Program-made: the position numbers and the translations under genes
Part shown: positions 1 to 10,254 of the stretch, piece after piece
Layout: each line of letters opens with the position of its first letter
Numbering within the stretch: position 1 is the first letter of the stretch
Source: Gammaproteobacteria bacterium
GTDB taxonomy: Bacteria > Pseudomonadota > Gammaproteobacteria > Steroidobacterales > Steroidobacteraceae
Direction: 5' to 3'
DNA length: 35,132 nucleotides
NCBI GenBank assembly: GCA_028293765.1
Contig: JAQGOG010000053.1
Coordinates: 1-35,132, forward strand
Notes under the pieces: model-generated
The model's input: only the letters and a program-made list of their open reading frames with translations
The model's database searches: none
What the model was told of the DNA's origin: nothing

Positions 1-122
1 AACGGCATCTCCGGCAGAAGGACGAGATCGCTGTGGTGGTCCCGTACATGCTCAACGAGCCGGTCCCAGTCGCGGCCAAAGGCTTCCCGCTCATTGTGAA
101 GCTGACAGACCGTGACTCTCAT
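1..122 (-). CDS. Carbon-nitrogen hydrolase (nitrilase superfamily), N-terminal fragment
   Basis: Reading the minus strand from the ATG at 122 gives 40 residues that run off the window edge. The protein starts MRVTVCQLHNEREAF and reaches LVLLPEMP, the strand and loop that carry the catalytic glutamate of the nitrilase Glu-Lys-Cys triad. The family hydrolyses nitriles or amides, or acts as an amidohydrolase; the substrate cannot be told from this piece. It lies on the same strand as the Calvin operon, about 197 bp after tkt, so it may be the last gene of that transcript or have its own promoter. The catalytic Lys and Cys lie outside the window. Confidence 0.75.
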   Translation of the reverse strand, partial: MRVTVCQLHNEREAFGRDWDRLVEHVRDHHSDLVLLPEMP

Positions 123-252
123 GACGAAACTTCGGCAGCACACAACGTGCCGCCGCGCAACCGCCGCGACGGCAGGCGGGCGCCTCTCTCGAATGAGCAC
201 TCGCACCCAAGCTGCAGTGGCGACAGGCTTACAGGATCGACGGCCACCGTGA

Positions 253-280
253 CCGAAGAGTCGCGGCGCATCCTCTTCGG
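253..280. repeat. 8-bp perfect inverted repeat between tkt and the nitrilase gene
   Basis: CCGAAGAG at 253-260 and CTCTTCGG at 273-280 are exact inverted copies around a 12-base centre. The element sits in the gap between the tkt stop and the nitrilase start. No T-run follows the stem on the minus strand, so a classical intrinsic terminator is not supported. It could be a Rho-associated hairpin or a dimeric operator. Nothing else is recognisable in 123-319. Confidence 0.5.
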
Positions 281-319
281 CCAAACCGCTACGCGCTAAG
301 GCCGGCAGCCCGAGCCCGA

Positions 320-2353
320 TCAGTGCGCGAGCACCGACATTACTGCCTCCGCCACTTTCTCAGGCGTGAATCCGAACAGCTTGAACAACTCGCCAGCAGG
401 CGCGGACTCACCGAAGCGATCGATTCCGATGACCGCCCCACTACGCCCAACGTACTTGCGCCAGAGATCAGTCACTCCCGCCTCGACCGCAACGCACGGT
501 AACTGGCGAGGCAGCACTTTATTGCGATACTCCAGATCCTGACGATCGAACACCGTCGTGCAGGGCATCGAGACGACCCGCACCGGGATCCCTTTGTCCT
601 GCAACCGTCTCTGCGCCTCCACCGCGAGCGCGACTTCGGAGCCGGTCGCGATGATGATGGCACGCGGTTCGCTGTCCGGCTCGACGAGAACATAGCCCCC
701 GCGACGGATGTCGGCGGACGTGCCCGGCGTTCGCTTCTGAAATGGCAGATTTTGCCTGCTGAACACGAGACATGACGGCCCGTCTCGCCGCTCGATCGCC
801 GCAACCCACGTCACGACAGACTCCTCGGTGTCGCAGGGACGCCAGACATCCATCCCCGGAATCAGGCGCAGACTCGCGAGATGCTCGATCGGCTGGTGCG
901 TCGGTCCATCTTCGCCGAGTCCGATCGAGTCATGCGTAAAGACGAAAATCGACCGTATACGCATCAGCGCCGCCATGCGCAGAGCGTTTCTACAGTAGTC
1001 GGAGAACGTCAGGAACGTGCCTCCGTAAGGAATGAAACTCCCGTGCAAAGCAAGGCCGTTCATGATCGCCGCCATGCCGAATTCGCGCACACCGTAATGG
1101 AGGTAATTCCCTCCGGACGCACGCGTTACCGCACGGGACCCGGACCATAGCGTGAGATTCGACCCCGCAAGATCCGCCGAGCCCCCGATCAACTCGGGCA
1201 GCGCCGAGGCCAGTCCCTCGAGCGCATCCTGGGAAGCCTTCCGGGTCGCAAGGGTCTGCGCTTTCTCGCGTACTTTCGCCATTAACTCCCGCACACGGCC
1301 GTTCCACTCACCCGGTAGCTCGCCGCGCAATCGCCGCAGAAACTCACGCCCTTCAACCGGATACGCCTCGGCGTATTGGCTGAACCTGAGCTGCCACGTC
1401 CCTTCGGCAATTGCGCCGGCGTCACGTGCATCCCAGGCTTCGTAAACCGTTCGCGGTATTTCAAACGGCGCGTGCGACCAGCCCAGCTGTACACGAGCTG
1501 CCGCGATTTCCTTCTCGCCCAGCGGCGCACCGTGTGACTCATGAGTTCCAGCCTTGGTCGGCGCACCTTGGGCGATCGTGGTCTTACAACAGATGAGCGA
1601 AGGCTGCCCGCGCGCTGCTTTGGCTGTATAGATCGCTTGCTCGACGGCCTCGCTGTCATGCCCGTCAACATCCCGGACCACCTGCCACCCGTAGGCCTCG
1701 AAGCGTTTCGGCGTGTCATCCGTGAACCACCCTTCGACACGTCCGTCGATGGAAATGCCATTGTCATCGTAAAACGCAATCAGCTTACCCAGGCCGAGCG
1801 TTCCGGCCAGCGAGCAAGCCTCGTGTGAAATGCCTTCCATCAGGCAGCCGTCGCCGAGGAACACATACGTATAGTGCGCGACGATCTCGAATCCCGACCG
1901 ATTGAACTCCTCCGCCAACAGCTTCTCGGCGATGGCGAGACCTACCGCGTTCGAGATGCCCTGCCCCAAGGGCCCGGTCGTCGTCTCCGCGCCGGGTGTG
2001 AGGCCATACTCCGGATGCCCCGGCGTCTGCGAGTGAAGCTGGCGGAACTGTTTGAGCTGCGCCATCGGCAAGTCATAACCGGTGAGGTGCAGAAGCGCAT
2101 ACAGCAGCATCGAGCCGTGTCCGTTCGAGAGGACGAAACGGTCTCGATCCGCCCACGCGGGGTTCGCGGGATTGTGACGCAAGTGGCGCCGCCAGAGCAC
2201 TTCCGCGATCTCCGCCATGCCCATCGGCATCCCGGGATGCCCGGAGTTGGCCTTCTGGACCGCATCCATCGCCAGGGCGCGCAACACATTCACGACATCC
2301 CGCCGACCCGCCGTCGTTTGCGGAACCACTGCTGCTTCAGGCATCGCGCTCAT
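320..2353 (-). CDS. tkt: Transketolase (Calvin cycle CbbT)
   Basis: A 677-residue transketolase, the usual full length. This TPP enzyme moves two-carbon ketol units between sugar phosphates; in the Calvin cycle it makes xylulose-5-P and erythrose-4-P or ribose-5-P. Visible motifs are [11 protein letters not shown] near the N-terminus, the TPP motif GDGCLMEG at about 167-174 ending in DDNGISIDG, and the C-terminal region with [10 protein letters not shown] and [17 protein letters not shown]. The ATG at 2353 is preferred over an upstream in-frame GTG at 2362 because GGAG lies 8 bases before it and would overlap the GTG. It follows cbbY by 27 bp and is the last complete gene of the cbb operon. 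Confidence 0.97.
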   Translation of the reverse strand: MSAMPEAAVVPQTTAGRRDVVNVLRALAMDAVQKANSGHPGMPMGMAEIAEVLWRRHLRHNPANPAWADRDRFVLSNGHGSMLLYALLHLTGYDLPMAQLKQFRQLHSQTPGHPEYGLTPGAETTTGPLGQGISNAVGLAIAEKLLAEEFNRSGFEIVAHYTYVFLGDGCLMEGISHEACSLAGTLGLGKLIAFYDDNGISIDGRVEGWFTDDTPKRFEAYGWQVVRDVDGHDSEAVEQAIYTAKAARGQPSLICCKTTIAQGAPTKAGTHESHGAPLGEKEIAAARVQLGWSHAPFEIPRTVYEAWDARDAGAIAEGTWQLRFSQYAEAYPVEGREFLRRLRGELPGEWNGRVRELMAKVREKAQTLATRKASQDALEGLASALPELIGGSADLAGSNLTLWSGSRAVTRASGGNYLHYGVREFGMAAIMNGLALHGSFIPYGGTFLTFSDYCRNALRMAALMRIRSIFVFTHDSIGLGEDGPTHQPIEHLASLRLIPGMDVWRPCDTEESVVTWVAAIERRDGPSCLVFSRQNLPFQKRTPGTSADIRRGGYVLVEPDSEPRAIIIATGSEVALAVEAQRRLQDKGIPVRVVSMPCTTVFDRQDLEYRNKVLPRQLPCVAVEAGVTDLWRKYVGRSGAVIGIDRFGESAPAGELFKLFGFTPEKVAEAVMSVLAH

Positions 2354-2380
2354 GTTGCACACTCCGCTGGGATTTCCAGT

Positions 2381-3238
2381 TCAGGCATGAATCTCCTCCA
2401 ACTGCAAAGCCGCCGCGTGCAGCCTCGCCAGAGTCTCGAGGCCGAGGAACGGGGCGCCGATCCGCCGCTCATCGAGCGCGTACAGAGGCTTCCCAGGATC
2501 CCCCAGCGAGGTCAGAACCAGATCGGCCGCGGCAAAATCCTGTCCGATCGTCCATAAGCTCGGTGTCGCCACTGTAAACAGGCCCGCAGCCTTCGCCGAC
2601 CGCACCCCGACCGCCGAATCCTCCAGCGCAATCGCCCGCTGCGGCGGCAAGTCCAGCATCGTGAGCGCCAGCTCGTAGATATCCGGCGCGGGCTTTTTCC
2701 TCGACACGACATCGCCGCTAGCGATTGCTGCGAACCAGCCCGGTGCCTCGTTGCCAAAACTGGCGCGCAGCAGCGATTCGACGTTCGCGGGCGAGGTAGT
2801 CGATGCGATGGCGAGTTGGATTCCTGCCGAGCGCGCTTCCATCATCAGGCGTTTCACGCCGGTGCGGGGCCGCAGGTGACCGAGCTCCACGAGCTCCCGA
2901 TAAAGCCGCGTCTTGGAGCCGTGCATCTGGGGAATCAGGCGCAGGAACTCGCTTCTTTCCAGCACAGACAGCGGCAGGCGGTCGATGTAGGCGGCGATGC
3001 GCTCCTTGCCACCGGTGATCTGCAGCAACTCGGCGTACAGATGAGCCGACCAGCGCCAGTCTACCCCGAAGGCATAGAATGCCTCGTTGAAGGCCTGCCG
3101 ATGCAGCTCTTCAGTATCGGCAAGGGTCCCGTCGACATCGAAAATCAGCGCTTCGAACAGCAACGGCTTGCGGGCAGCCGCGGCGGTGCCCGCTGCCTCG
3201 TCGACGCCAACGGCACCGTCTGGCAGCGACGCAGTCAT
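2381..3238 (-). CDS. cbbY: HAD-family sugar-bisphosphate phosphatase CbbY
   Basis: A 285-residue HAD phosphatase. Family knowledge: CbbY encoded with red-type RuBisCO hydrolyses xylulose-1,5-bisphosphate, a misfire product that inhibits RuBisCO. All HAD motifs are visible: DVDGTL at about 34-39 with the nucleophile Asp, the STTS motif, the Lys of KKPAPDIY, and the acidic LEDSAVGV motif. About 28 residues (rich in Ala and Gly) precede the core. The same frame stays open upstream, but the ATG at 3238 overlaps the prk stop as ATGA, which fixes the start and implies coupled translation. Position inside the cbb operon supports the CbbY call over a generic beta-phosphoglucomutase. Confidence 0.93.
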   Translation of the reverse strand: MTASLPDGAVGVDEAAGTAAAARKPLLFEALIFDVDGTLADTEELHRQAFNEAFYAFGVDWRWSAHLYAELLQITGGKERIAAYIDRLPLSVLERSEFLRLIPQMHGSKTRLYRELVELGHLRPRTGVKRLMMEARSAGIQLAIASTTSPANVESLLRASFGNEAPGWFAAIASGDVVSRKKPAPDIYELALTMLDLPPQRAIALEDSAVGVRSAKAAGLFTVATPSLWTIGQDFAAADLVLTSLGDPGKPLYALDERRIGAPFLGLETLARLHAAALQLEEIHA

Positions 3239-4137
3239 CGTCGCAACCCGACAGGTCCGCGCGCCTGCGACTCCTTCTTGCACTCGAGCAGGCGCCAGAT
3301 CATCGGCGTGAAAATGAGCTGCATGGCGAGATCCATCTTGCCGCCGGGGCACACGATGGTGTTCGAGCGGGACATGAACGAGTCGTGCAGCATCGACAGC
3401 AGGTATGGAAAGTCGATACCGCGCGGATTCGCGAATCGAATGACGAGAAAGGATTCGTCCGGAGCCGGGATGAAGCGTGCGACGAAGGGATTTGACGTAT
3501 CGACCACCGGCACGCGCTGGAAGTTGATGTGAGTGCGCGAAAACTGCGGACAGATGTAGTGCGTGTAGTCGTGCATCCGGCGCAGGATCGTGTCGGTCAC
3601 CGCCTCGGCCGAGTACCCGCGCGTGGCCTTGTCCCGGTGCAGTTTCTGAATCCACTCGAGATTGATGACCGGCGTGACGCCGATGAGGAGATCGACGTGC
3701 CGTGCGACATCGACCTGCTCCGTCACGATCGCGCCATGCAGACCCTCGTAGAACAGCAGATCCGTCTCCGCCGGCACATCCTCCCATTCCGTGAAGGTAC
3801 CGGGCTTCTGCCCGAAGCGAGCTGCCTCCGCTTCATCGTGCAGGTATCTGCGGAAGCGTCCGCGCCCCGTCTCAGCGTAACCGCTGAACAATTCCTCGAG
3901 CTCGGGAAAGAGATTCGCGTCCGGCCCGAAGTGGCTGAACTGGTGATCGCCGCGCTCCACTGCGCCGGCCATCTGCTCCTTCATTTCCGCCCGGCTGAAG
4001 CGGTGAAAGCTGTCCCCTTCCACGAACGCCGCCCGCACCTGCTCGCGTCGAAAAATCTGCTCGAAGGTCTTGCTCACCGACGTCGTACCGGCTCCCGAGG
4101 ACCCGGTGACTGCGATAACTGGATGTCTGGCCGACAT
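3235..4137 (-). CDS. prk: Phosphoribulokinase
   Basis: A 300-residue class I (bacterial-type) phosphoribulokinase (CbbP). It phosphorylates ribulose-5-P with ATP to give the RuBisCO substrate RuBP and is a signature Calvin enzyme. The P-loop GSSGAGTTS is at 12-20, followed by FVEGDSFHRF with the catalytic aspartate. LLFYEGLHG and the region around RRMHDYTHYICPQFSRTHINFQR match the proteobacterial form. The start has an AGGTAA-type ribosome site 7-8 bases upstream. It lies 19 bp after fbp and its stop overlaps the cbbY start. Confidence 0.97.
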   Translation of the reverse strand: MSARHPVIAVTGSSGAGTTSVSKTFEQIFRREQVRAAFVEGDSFHRFSRAEMKEQMAGAVERGDHQFSHFGPDANLFPELEELFSGYAETGRGRFRRYLHDEAEAARFGQKPGTFTEWEDVPAETDLLFYEGLHGAIVTEQVDVARHVDLLIGVTPVINLEWIQKLHRDKATRGYSAEAVTDTILRRMHDYTHYICPQFSRTHINFQRVPVVDTSNPFVARFIPAPDESFLVIRFANPRGIDFPYLLSMLHDSFMSRSNTIVCPGGKMDLAMQLIFTPMIWRLLECKKESQARGPVGLRR

Positions 4138-4156
4138 GGCAAATTACCTCGTTAGG

Positions 4157-5260
4157 TCACGCGTGGGTCGTCGTGAAGAGTCCGCGCGTCCCGAAGAGCG
4201 GCGCGTCGAACTCGAAGTCGTTATGGTCGCGGTGATAGCGCTCGATTCTCTCGACCTCCGCTCGCGCGCCGAACACGAAGCTGATGCGCTGGTGAGCGCT
4301 CTCCGGCACGATCTCGAGAATCGGCCGGTCACCGGTGCTGGCACGGCCGCCCGCCTGCTCGACTATGAAGCCGATCGGATTGGCTTCGTAAAGCAGGCGC
4401 AGCCGGCCGGGCTTCGTCAAATCTTTACGGTCGCGGGGATACATGAACACGCCTCCGCGCATCAGGATGCGATGAGTCTCCGCAACGAGAGAGGCTACCC
4501 ACCGCATGTTGAAGTCGCGCGCGCGAGGGCCGCTCTTCCCCAACAGGCATTCATTCACATAGCGCTTTATCGCAGGCTCCCAGTGCCGGGAGTTCGAGGC
4601 GTTGATGGCGAATTCGGAGGCCTCCTCCGCTATGCGTAGTTCCGGGTGCGTCAGCATGAACTCCCCGATCTCGCGGTCCAGGGTGAACCCGTTCACGCCA
4701 CTGCCCGTGGTAAGCACGAGCATGGTGGCGGGACCGTAGATCGCATAGCCCGCGCACACCTGCGTGGTGCCGGGCTGCAGGAAGTCCTTCTCCATCGGCT
4801 CAGACACTCCTTCGGGACAGCGGAGAACCGAGAAAATGCTGCCGACGGACACGTTGACGTCGATATTCGAGGAGCCATCCAACGGATCGAAGAGCAGCAG
4901 ATACTTCCCGCGCGGATGCTCTGCGGGGATCGCATAAGGTGTCTCGCGCTCCTCGGATAGCATTCCGGCGAGTTGCCCTCCCCACTCGTTGGTCCGCACG
5001 AAGATGTCGTTCGCCATGACGTCGAGCTTCATCTGCTTCTCGCCCTGCACGTTCACCGAACCAGCATCGCCCAAAGCGTTGGCCAGAGCCCCCTTGCCGA
5101 TCAGCGTTGCAATGCGCTTGCAAGCGAGGCGCACGTCGTTGACCAGGGCGGTGAAGCCTCCCGTAACGTTGCCGCCGGCGGCATTGTTCACACGTCGCTG
5201 CTCCTCGATGAGGAAGCGCGTCAGTGTCTTTGTTTTGAAAGGCTTCGCCGCATCCGTCAT
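4157..5260 (-). CDS. fbp: Class I fructose-1,6-bisphosphatase
   Basis: A 367-residue class I FBPase (CbbF in this context). It dephosphorylates fructose-1,6-bisphosphate, and in many autotrophs sedoheptulose-1,7-bisphosphate, during RuBP regeneration. The metal-binding acidic residues appear in MLSEERE (about 100-106) and [11 protein letters not shown] (about 124-134). GGVFMYPRD and [19 protein letters not shown] are the family's C-terminal signatures. The ATG overlaps the cbbX stop as ATGA. No aldolase, GAPDH or phosphoglycerate kinase gene is present in this window, so those steps must be encoded elsewhere. Confidence 0.97.
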   Translation of the reverse strand: MTDAAKPFKTKTLTRFLIEEQRRVNNAAGGNVTGGFTALVNDVRLACKRIATLIGKGALANALGDAGSVNVQGEKQMKLDVMANDIFVRTNEWGGQLAGMLSEERETPYAIPAEHPRGKYLLLFDPLDGSSNIDVNVSVGSIFSVLRCPEGVSEPMEKDFLQPGTTQVCAGYAIYGPATMLVLTTGSGVNGFTLDREIGEFMLTHPELRIAEEASEFAINASNSRHWEPAIKRYVNECLLGKSGPRARDFNMRWVASLVAETHRILMRGGVFMYPRDRKDLTKPGRLRLLYEANPIGFIVEQAGGRASTGDRPILEIVPESAHQRISFVFGARAEVERIERYHRDHNDFEFDAPLFGTRGLFTTTHA

Positions 5261-6213
5261 GACGCATTCTCCCCTGGGATTGCTGGGCTTTCCGGGCCTT
5301 GCGGAGCCGAAAAAATACGGCTGGCCCTTATGTCTGCTGCTTCCAATGTAATGAGATCGTCGCGGGAAACGCTCCGGCCGCGGCGGCTCAGCAAGCGACT
5401 CGCCTGCCGCAGACGCGCACGATCCAGCGCATTGCGGACGGAGCGGGCGTTGGCAAAATGCGGCCGTTCTTTGCGCAGCTCGATGTACTCACGAAAGGTC
5501 GCGTCCGCTTCCGGGCTCAGGCGGTATTGCATTCCGTCGAGCATCAGGTGCGCGATCGCGAGCAACTCATCCGACGTGTAGTCGGGGAACTCAATGTGAT
5601 GGGCGACGCGGGAGGACAGGCCAGGGTTGCTGCGGAAGAAGGTATTCATCCGATCCTGGTACCCGGCGAGGATGACGACCAGGTCCTCGCGCTGGTTCTC
5701 CATGACCTGCAGAAGGATTTCGATGGCCTCCTGCCCGTAGTCGCGCTCATTCTCGGGTCGATAAAGGTAGTACGCTTCATCGATGAACAGCACCCCGCCC
5801 ATCGCGCGTTTCAGCACCTCGCGCGTTTTTGGCGCTGTATGGCCGATGTATTGGCCAACCAGGTCATCACGCGTCACCGCCGTGAGTTGGCCCTTTCGCA
5901 CGTAGCCGAGGCGATGAAGGATCTGCGCCATTCGCAGGGCGACGGTCGTCTTGCCGGTACCGGGATTACCCGTGAATGACATGTGGAGGGACGGCGCCCC
6001 AGCAGTCAACCCCAGGTTGCCTCGCAGCTTGTCAATGAGCAGCAGAGCCGCTATATCACGAATGCGACTCTTGACCGGGGCCAGGCCAACGAGCTCTCGG
6101 TCGAGCTCGTCCAGGACCTCGCCAACGTGCGAGTCCCGCAATGCGGCGTCGAGATCCAGGCGACCGTCGCCTTCGTCCCCTACGCCCTGCCTGTGGTCGA
6201 TCGTTGCATTCAT
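5257..6213 (-). CDS. cbbX: Red-type RuBisCO activase CbbX (AAA+)
   Basis: A 318-residue AAA+ protein. CbbX hexamers use ATP to pull on the RuBisCO large-subunit C-terminus and release inhibitory sugar phosphates; RuBP acts as an allosteric ligand. Walker [10 protein letters not shown] is at 82-90, the pore-loop region GQYIGHT at about 120-126, and Walker [11 protein letters not shown] at about 141-150. [12 protein letters not shown] carries the arginine-finger region. The N-terminal 30 residues are acidic and variable. It lies 66 bp after cbbS and overlaps fbp by ATGA. Its presence fits the red-like form IC RuBisCO next to it. Confidence 0.96.
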   Translation of the reverse strand: MNATIDHRQGVGDEGDGRLDLDAALRDSHVGEVLDELDRELVGLAPVKSRIRDIAALLLIDKLRGNLGLTAGAPSLHMSFTGNPGTGKTTVALRMAQILHRLGYVRKGQLTAVTRDDLVGQYIGHTAPKTREVLKRAMGGVLFIDEAYYLYRPENERDYGQEAIEILLQVMENQREDLVVILAGYQDRMNTFFRSNPGLSSRVAHHIEFPDYTSDELLAIAHLMLDGMQYRLSPEADATFREYIELRKERPHFANARSVRNALDRARLRQASRLLSRRGRSVSRDDLITLEAADIRASRIFSAPQGPESPAIPGENAS

Positions 6214-6279
6214 GCCGGCGCGCCCCCTTCAGCGCGATGTCATGCCCACCGTGTCTGCAGCTATGTCTGTAACGCTATG

Positions 6280-6696
6280 TCAGTAGCGCTCGCCTTCGGG
6301 GCGGTCGGTCGCGTAAGCGTGCGTCGTGTAGCGCACCGTCCGGCCTGGCCCTTCCTGGCGCTCCAGCCTGAATCCCGGTTCCTTGGGGGGGCGTCCGACG
6401 ATGAACGAGAGGCGCAACGATTCGCGGCCGTGGGTCGAGTCGAAGGCGTTCACCTTGATGTAGTGATTGGGGAACGTCTGCCGGCACGACCGCAGCTCCG
6501 TCAGAATGCCGGCGGCGTCTCGAATGTCGAACATCGGCGGACCGAACATCTCCCAATACGAATTGCGGGGGTGCGGATCGTCCGTGTATTCGATCGCCAC
6601 CGCCCAGCCCTGGTCGAGGCAATATTCCACCTGGCTGCGGATCTGCTCGTCCGTCAGGTCCGGGAGAAATGAAAATGTGCCCTGTGTGAGTTTCAT
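6280..6696 (-). CDS. cbbS: RuBisCO small subunit, form IC
   Basis: A 138-residue small subunit, the length expected for red-type (form IC/ID) enzymes, which carry a longer C-terminal hairpin than green-type ones. The start MKLTQGTFSFLPDLTDEQI is the family signature. Later, PRNSYWEMFGPPMFDI and YIKVNAFDSTHGRESLRLSFIV are also typical, each seen in part. The frame is open further upstream, but the ATG at 6696 is 19 bp after the cbbL stop and matches the family start. It forms the L8S8 holoenzyme with CbbL. Confidence 0.97.
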   Translation of the reverse strand: MKLTQGTFSFLPDLTDEQIRSQVEYCLDQGWAVAIEYTDDPHPRNSYWEMFGPPMFDIRDAAGILTELRSCRQTFPNHYIKVNAFDSTHGRESLRLSFIVGRPPKEPGFRLERQEGPGRTVRYTTHAYATDRPEGERY

Positions 6697-6715
6697 GTCT
6701 GCTCCAGCCGGCCGA

Positions 6716-8242
<1,527 letters not shown>

Positions 8243-8245
8243 TCA

Positions 8246-8258
8246 TTAGGTCTAGTTA
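8246..8258. promoter_or_regulatory. Candidate CbbR site (TNA-N7-TNA)
   Basis: TTAGGTCTAGTTA has the TNA-N7-TNA form (equivalent to T-N11-A) described for CbbR and other LysR regulators. It lies midway in the cbbL/cbbR divergent gap, where such regulators normally bind. The centre also contains the small inverted repeat TCTA-GT-TAGA (8251-8260). Function is inferred from sequence and position only. Confidence 0.5.
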
Positions 8259-8276
8259 GATATTGTTCGCCTCTCC

Positions 8277-8292
8277 ATAAGGTTTACCTTAT
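8277..8292. promoter_or_regulatory. Perfect 16-bp palindrome abutting the cbbR start
   Basis: ATAAGGTTTACCTTAT is a perfect 7+7 inverted repeat with a 2-bp centre. It ends two bases before the cbbR ATG. Its spacing (TAA-N8-TTA) is one base longer than the LysR consensus. It contains the only purine-rich stretch (AAGG) that could be the cbbR ribosome site. It may be an autoregulatory site or a second regulator's operator. Confidence 0.5.
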
Positions 8293-8294
8293 TC

Positions 8295-9236
8295 ATGCGT
8301 AACGTGACTTTGCGGCAGATGAGGGTTTTCGCGGCCGTCGCGCGGCATCTATCGTTCACGCGGGCCGCCCGGGAACTGCACCTGACACAACCTGCTGTGT
8401 CGCAGCAGGTGAAGCTCCTGGAGCAGGAAATCGGCCTTCCCCTGTTCGAGCAGATCGGTCGCAAGGTGCACCTGGCGCCCGCCGGCGCCGAACTGCTGCG
8501 CTATACCGACCAGGCGATGGAACTGCTGCGGGAAGCTGGCGAGTCGCTCTCGGCCATGCGGGGGCTGAAGCGCGGCATTCTCAAGCTCGGAGCGGTGAGC
8601 ACCGCGAAATACTTCGCACCCTCGCTCCTGTCAGCTTTCACGCCTGCTTACCCGGAGGTGACGATCAAGTTTGCCGTCGGCAACCGCGAGGAGATCATTC
8701 AGCAGCTCGCAGCCAACGAGATCGATCTCGTGATCATGGGACGGCCGCCGCGCGAGCTGGAGACGGTTGCCGAGCCCTTCGCGAAGCATCCGCTCGTTCT
8801 CATCGCCTCACCAACTCATCCCCTCGCCTGCCGGCGCCGCATCCGGCTCAAGCAACTCGCTACGGAGCACTTTCTCATTCGCGAGGAAGGCTCAGGCACA
8901 CGCGCCTCGATGGAACGCGTATTCCGTGAGCGCGGCGTCCCGTTCCGGGTCTCGATGGAGGTCAGCAGCAACGAGACGATCAAGCAGGCAGTAATGGCCG
9001 ACATGGGCATCAGCTTCATCTCCTCGCACACCGTCGGGCTCGAGCTGGCAGCCGGGAAGCTCGTCGTTCTCGATGTCGTGGGCCTGCCGATCGTCCGCGA
9101 CTGGTATGTTATCCACCTGCGCGACAAGCGCCTGGCGCCGATTCCCACCGCGTTCCGCGCGTTCCTGCTGGAGCATGGGGCACGAATCATCCAGAAAGCG
9201 GTCGGAGATTTACCGCGGAGTCGCCGGGCGGTGTGA
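8295..9236 (+). CDS. cbbR: LysR-family transcriptional regulator CbbR
   Basis: A 313-residue LysR regulator. The N-terminus, LRQMRVFAAVARHLSFTRAA followed by the QPAVSQQVKLLE recognition helix, is typical of CbbR. The C-terminal part is a LysR substrate-binding domain of the periplasmic-binding type that senses metabolites of the cycle. Divergent placement next to cbbL is the standard arrangement and makes it the likely activator of the whole cbb operon. The ATG at 8295 is chosen because it gives the normal distance to the helix-turn-helix. The nearest ribosome-site-like sequence (AAGG) is 12 bases upstream, so translation may be weak. Confidence 0.95.
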   Translation: MRNVTLRQMRVFAAVARHLSFTRAARELHLTQPAVSQQVKLLEQEIGLPLFEQIGRKVHLAPAGAELLRYTDQAMELLREAGESLSAMRGLKRGILKLGAVSTAKYFAPSLLSAFTPAYPEVTIKFAVGNREEIIQQLAANEIDLVIMGRPPRELETVAEPFAKHPLVLIASPTHPLACRRRIRLKQLATEHFLIREEGSGTRASMERVFRERGVPFRVSMEVSSNETIKQAVMADMGISFISSHTVGLELAAGKLVVLDVVGLPIVRDWYVIHLRDKRLAPIPTAFRAFLLEHGARIIQKAVGDLPRSRRAV

Positions 9237-9251
9237 GAGATGGAGGGCAGT

Positions 9252-10178
9252 ATGAAATCGGCATTCCTGGCTTCGATTGCGTTTTGCGCCGTGCTGGCGC
9301 TTGCCGGCGGAACGGCCCGCGCCGCCAGCCCTCGACAATTCACCGTTGCAGGAACCAATGTGCGGCTCGACATCGACGCCGCCGCGTTTCATACCGGGCC
9401 CGATCCGATCGTTGCATGGGCGAAGCGTTCGGCCGAAATCGTTGCCGGTTACTACGGTATGTTTCCAACACGCGACTTACATATCCAGGTGGTCCCGCAG
9501 GCAGGCGACGGCGTGCGTAGCGGGAAAACATGGGGGCACAACGGCGGGTTCATTCGACTGCAGGTGGGACGCGACGTCACGGATACCCAACTGCAAAACG
9601 ACTGGGTGCTGGTGCATGAGATGACTCATCTAGCCCTCCCTGAAGTCGGCGAGGATCATGCCTGGCTATCGGAGGGTCTCGCGGTCTACGTCGAGGGAGT
9701 CGCCCGCGTGCAGGCGGGCAACCGTACGCAGCCGGACGTCTGGTCTGAGGAGATCCGCTCTATGCCACGCGGCCTTCCGGAACCCGGCGATCGCGGGCTC
9801 GACCATACGCACACCTGGGGCCGGACCTACTGGGGCGGAGCGATGTTCTGCCTGCTGGCCGATGTTGACATACGTCGCCGTACCCAAAACCGTTTCGGTT
9901 TGCAGGACGCCGTGCGAGCCATCACACGAGCGAGCGGCGGGCTCGCCTCAGAGTGGCCCATTGAGCGTGTCCTGAAAACGGGGGACGCGGCGGTCGGCAC
10001 GACCGTGCTCGAGGAGCTCTACGATCAGATGAGGGACGCGGCCGTCACCCCTGACCTCATGGCGCTATGGCGCAAGTTGGGCGTGGAGCCTGACGGCTCC
10101 TCCGTACGCTTGAGCGATGACGCGCCGCTGGCGGGAATCCGTCAGTCGATCATGCGGGCACCCGTTTCAAAGTCATAA
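9252..10178 (+). CDS. Secreted zinc metalloprotease-like protein (HExxH)
   Basis: A 308-residue protein with a clear signal peptide (MKSAFLASIAF... ending GGTARAAS at about 25). HEMTH at 122-126 supplies two zinc ligands and the catalytic Glu. WLSEGLAVYVEG follows, with the likely third ligand Glu141, a gluzincin-like layout resembling the 'peptidase MA-like' family. The ATG at 9252 is preferred over one 12 bases earlier because GGAGGG lies 5 bases upstream of it. It starts 15 bp after cbbR and could be cotranscribed. A link to carbon fixation is not known; the neighbourhood may be chance. Substrate unknown. Confidence 0.75.
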   Translation: MKSAFLASIAFCAVLALAGGTARAASPRQFTVAGTNVRLDIDAAAFHTGPDPIVAWAKRSAEIVAGYYGMFPTRDLHIQVVPQAGDGVRSGKTWGHNGGFIRLQVGRDVTDTQLQNDWVLVHEMTHLALPEVGEDHAWLSEGLAVYVEGVARVQAGNRTQPDVWSEEIRSMPRGLPEPGDRGLDHTHTWGRTYWGGAMFCLLADVDIRRRTQNRFGLQDAVRAITRASGGLASEWPIERVLKTGDAAVGTTVLEELYDQMRDAAVTPDLMALWRKLGVEPDGSSVRLSDDAPLAGIRQSIMRAPVSKS

Positions 10179-10254
10179 CGGTTTGGTCGCAAAGCACGCC
10201 GTGGTGTTCCGTCAACAAGGCACCGGCAACCGCCGCGGGCCTTTCAGACGACCT

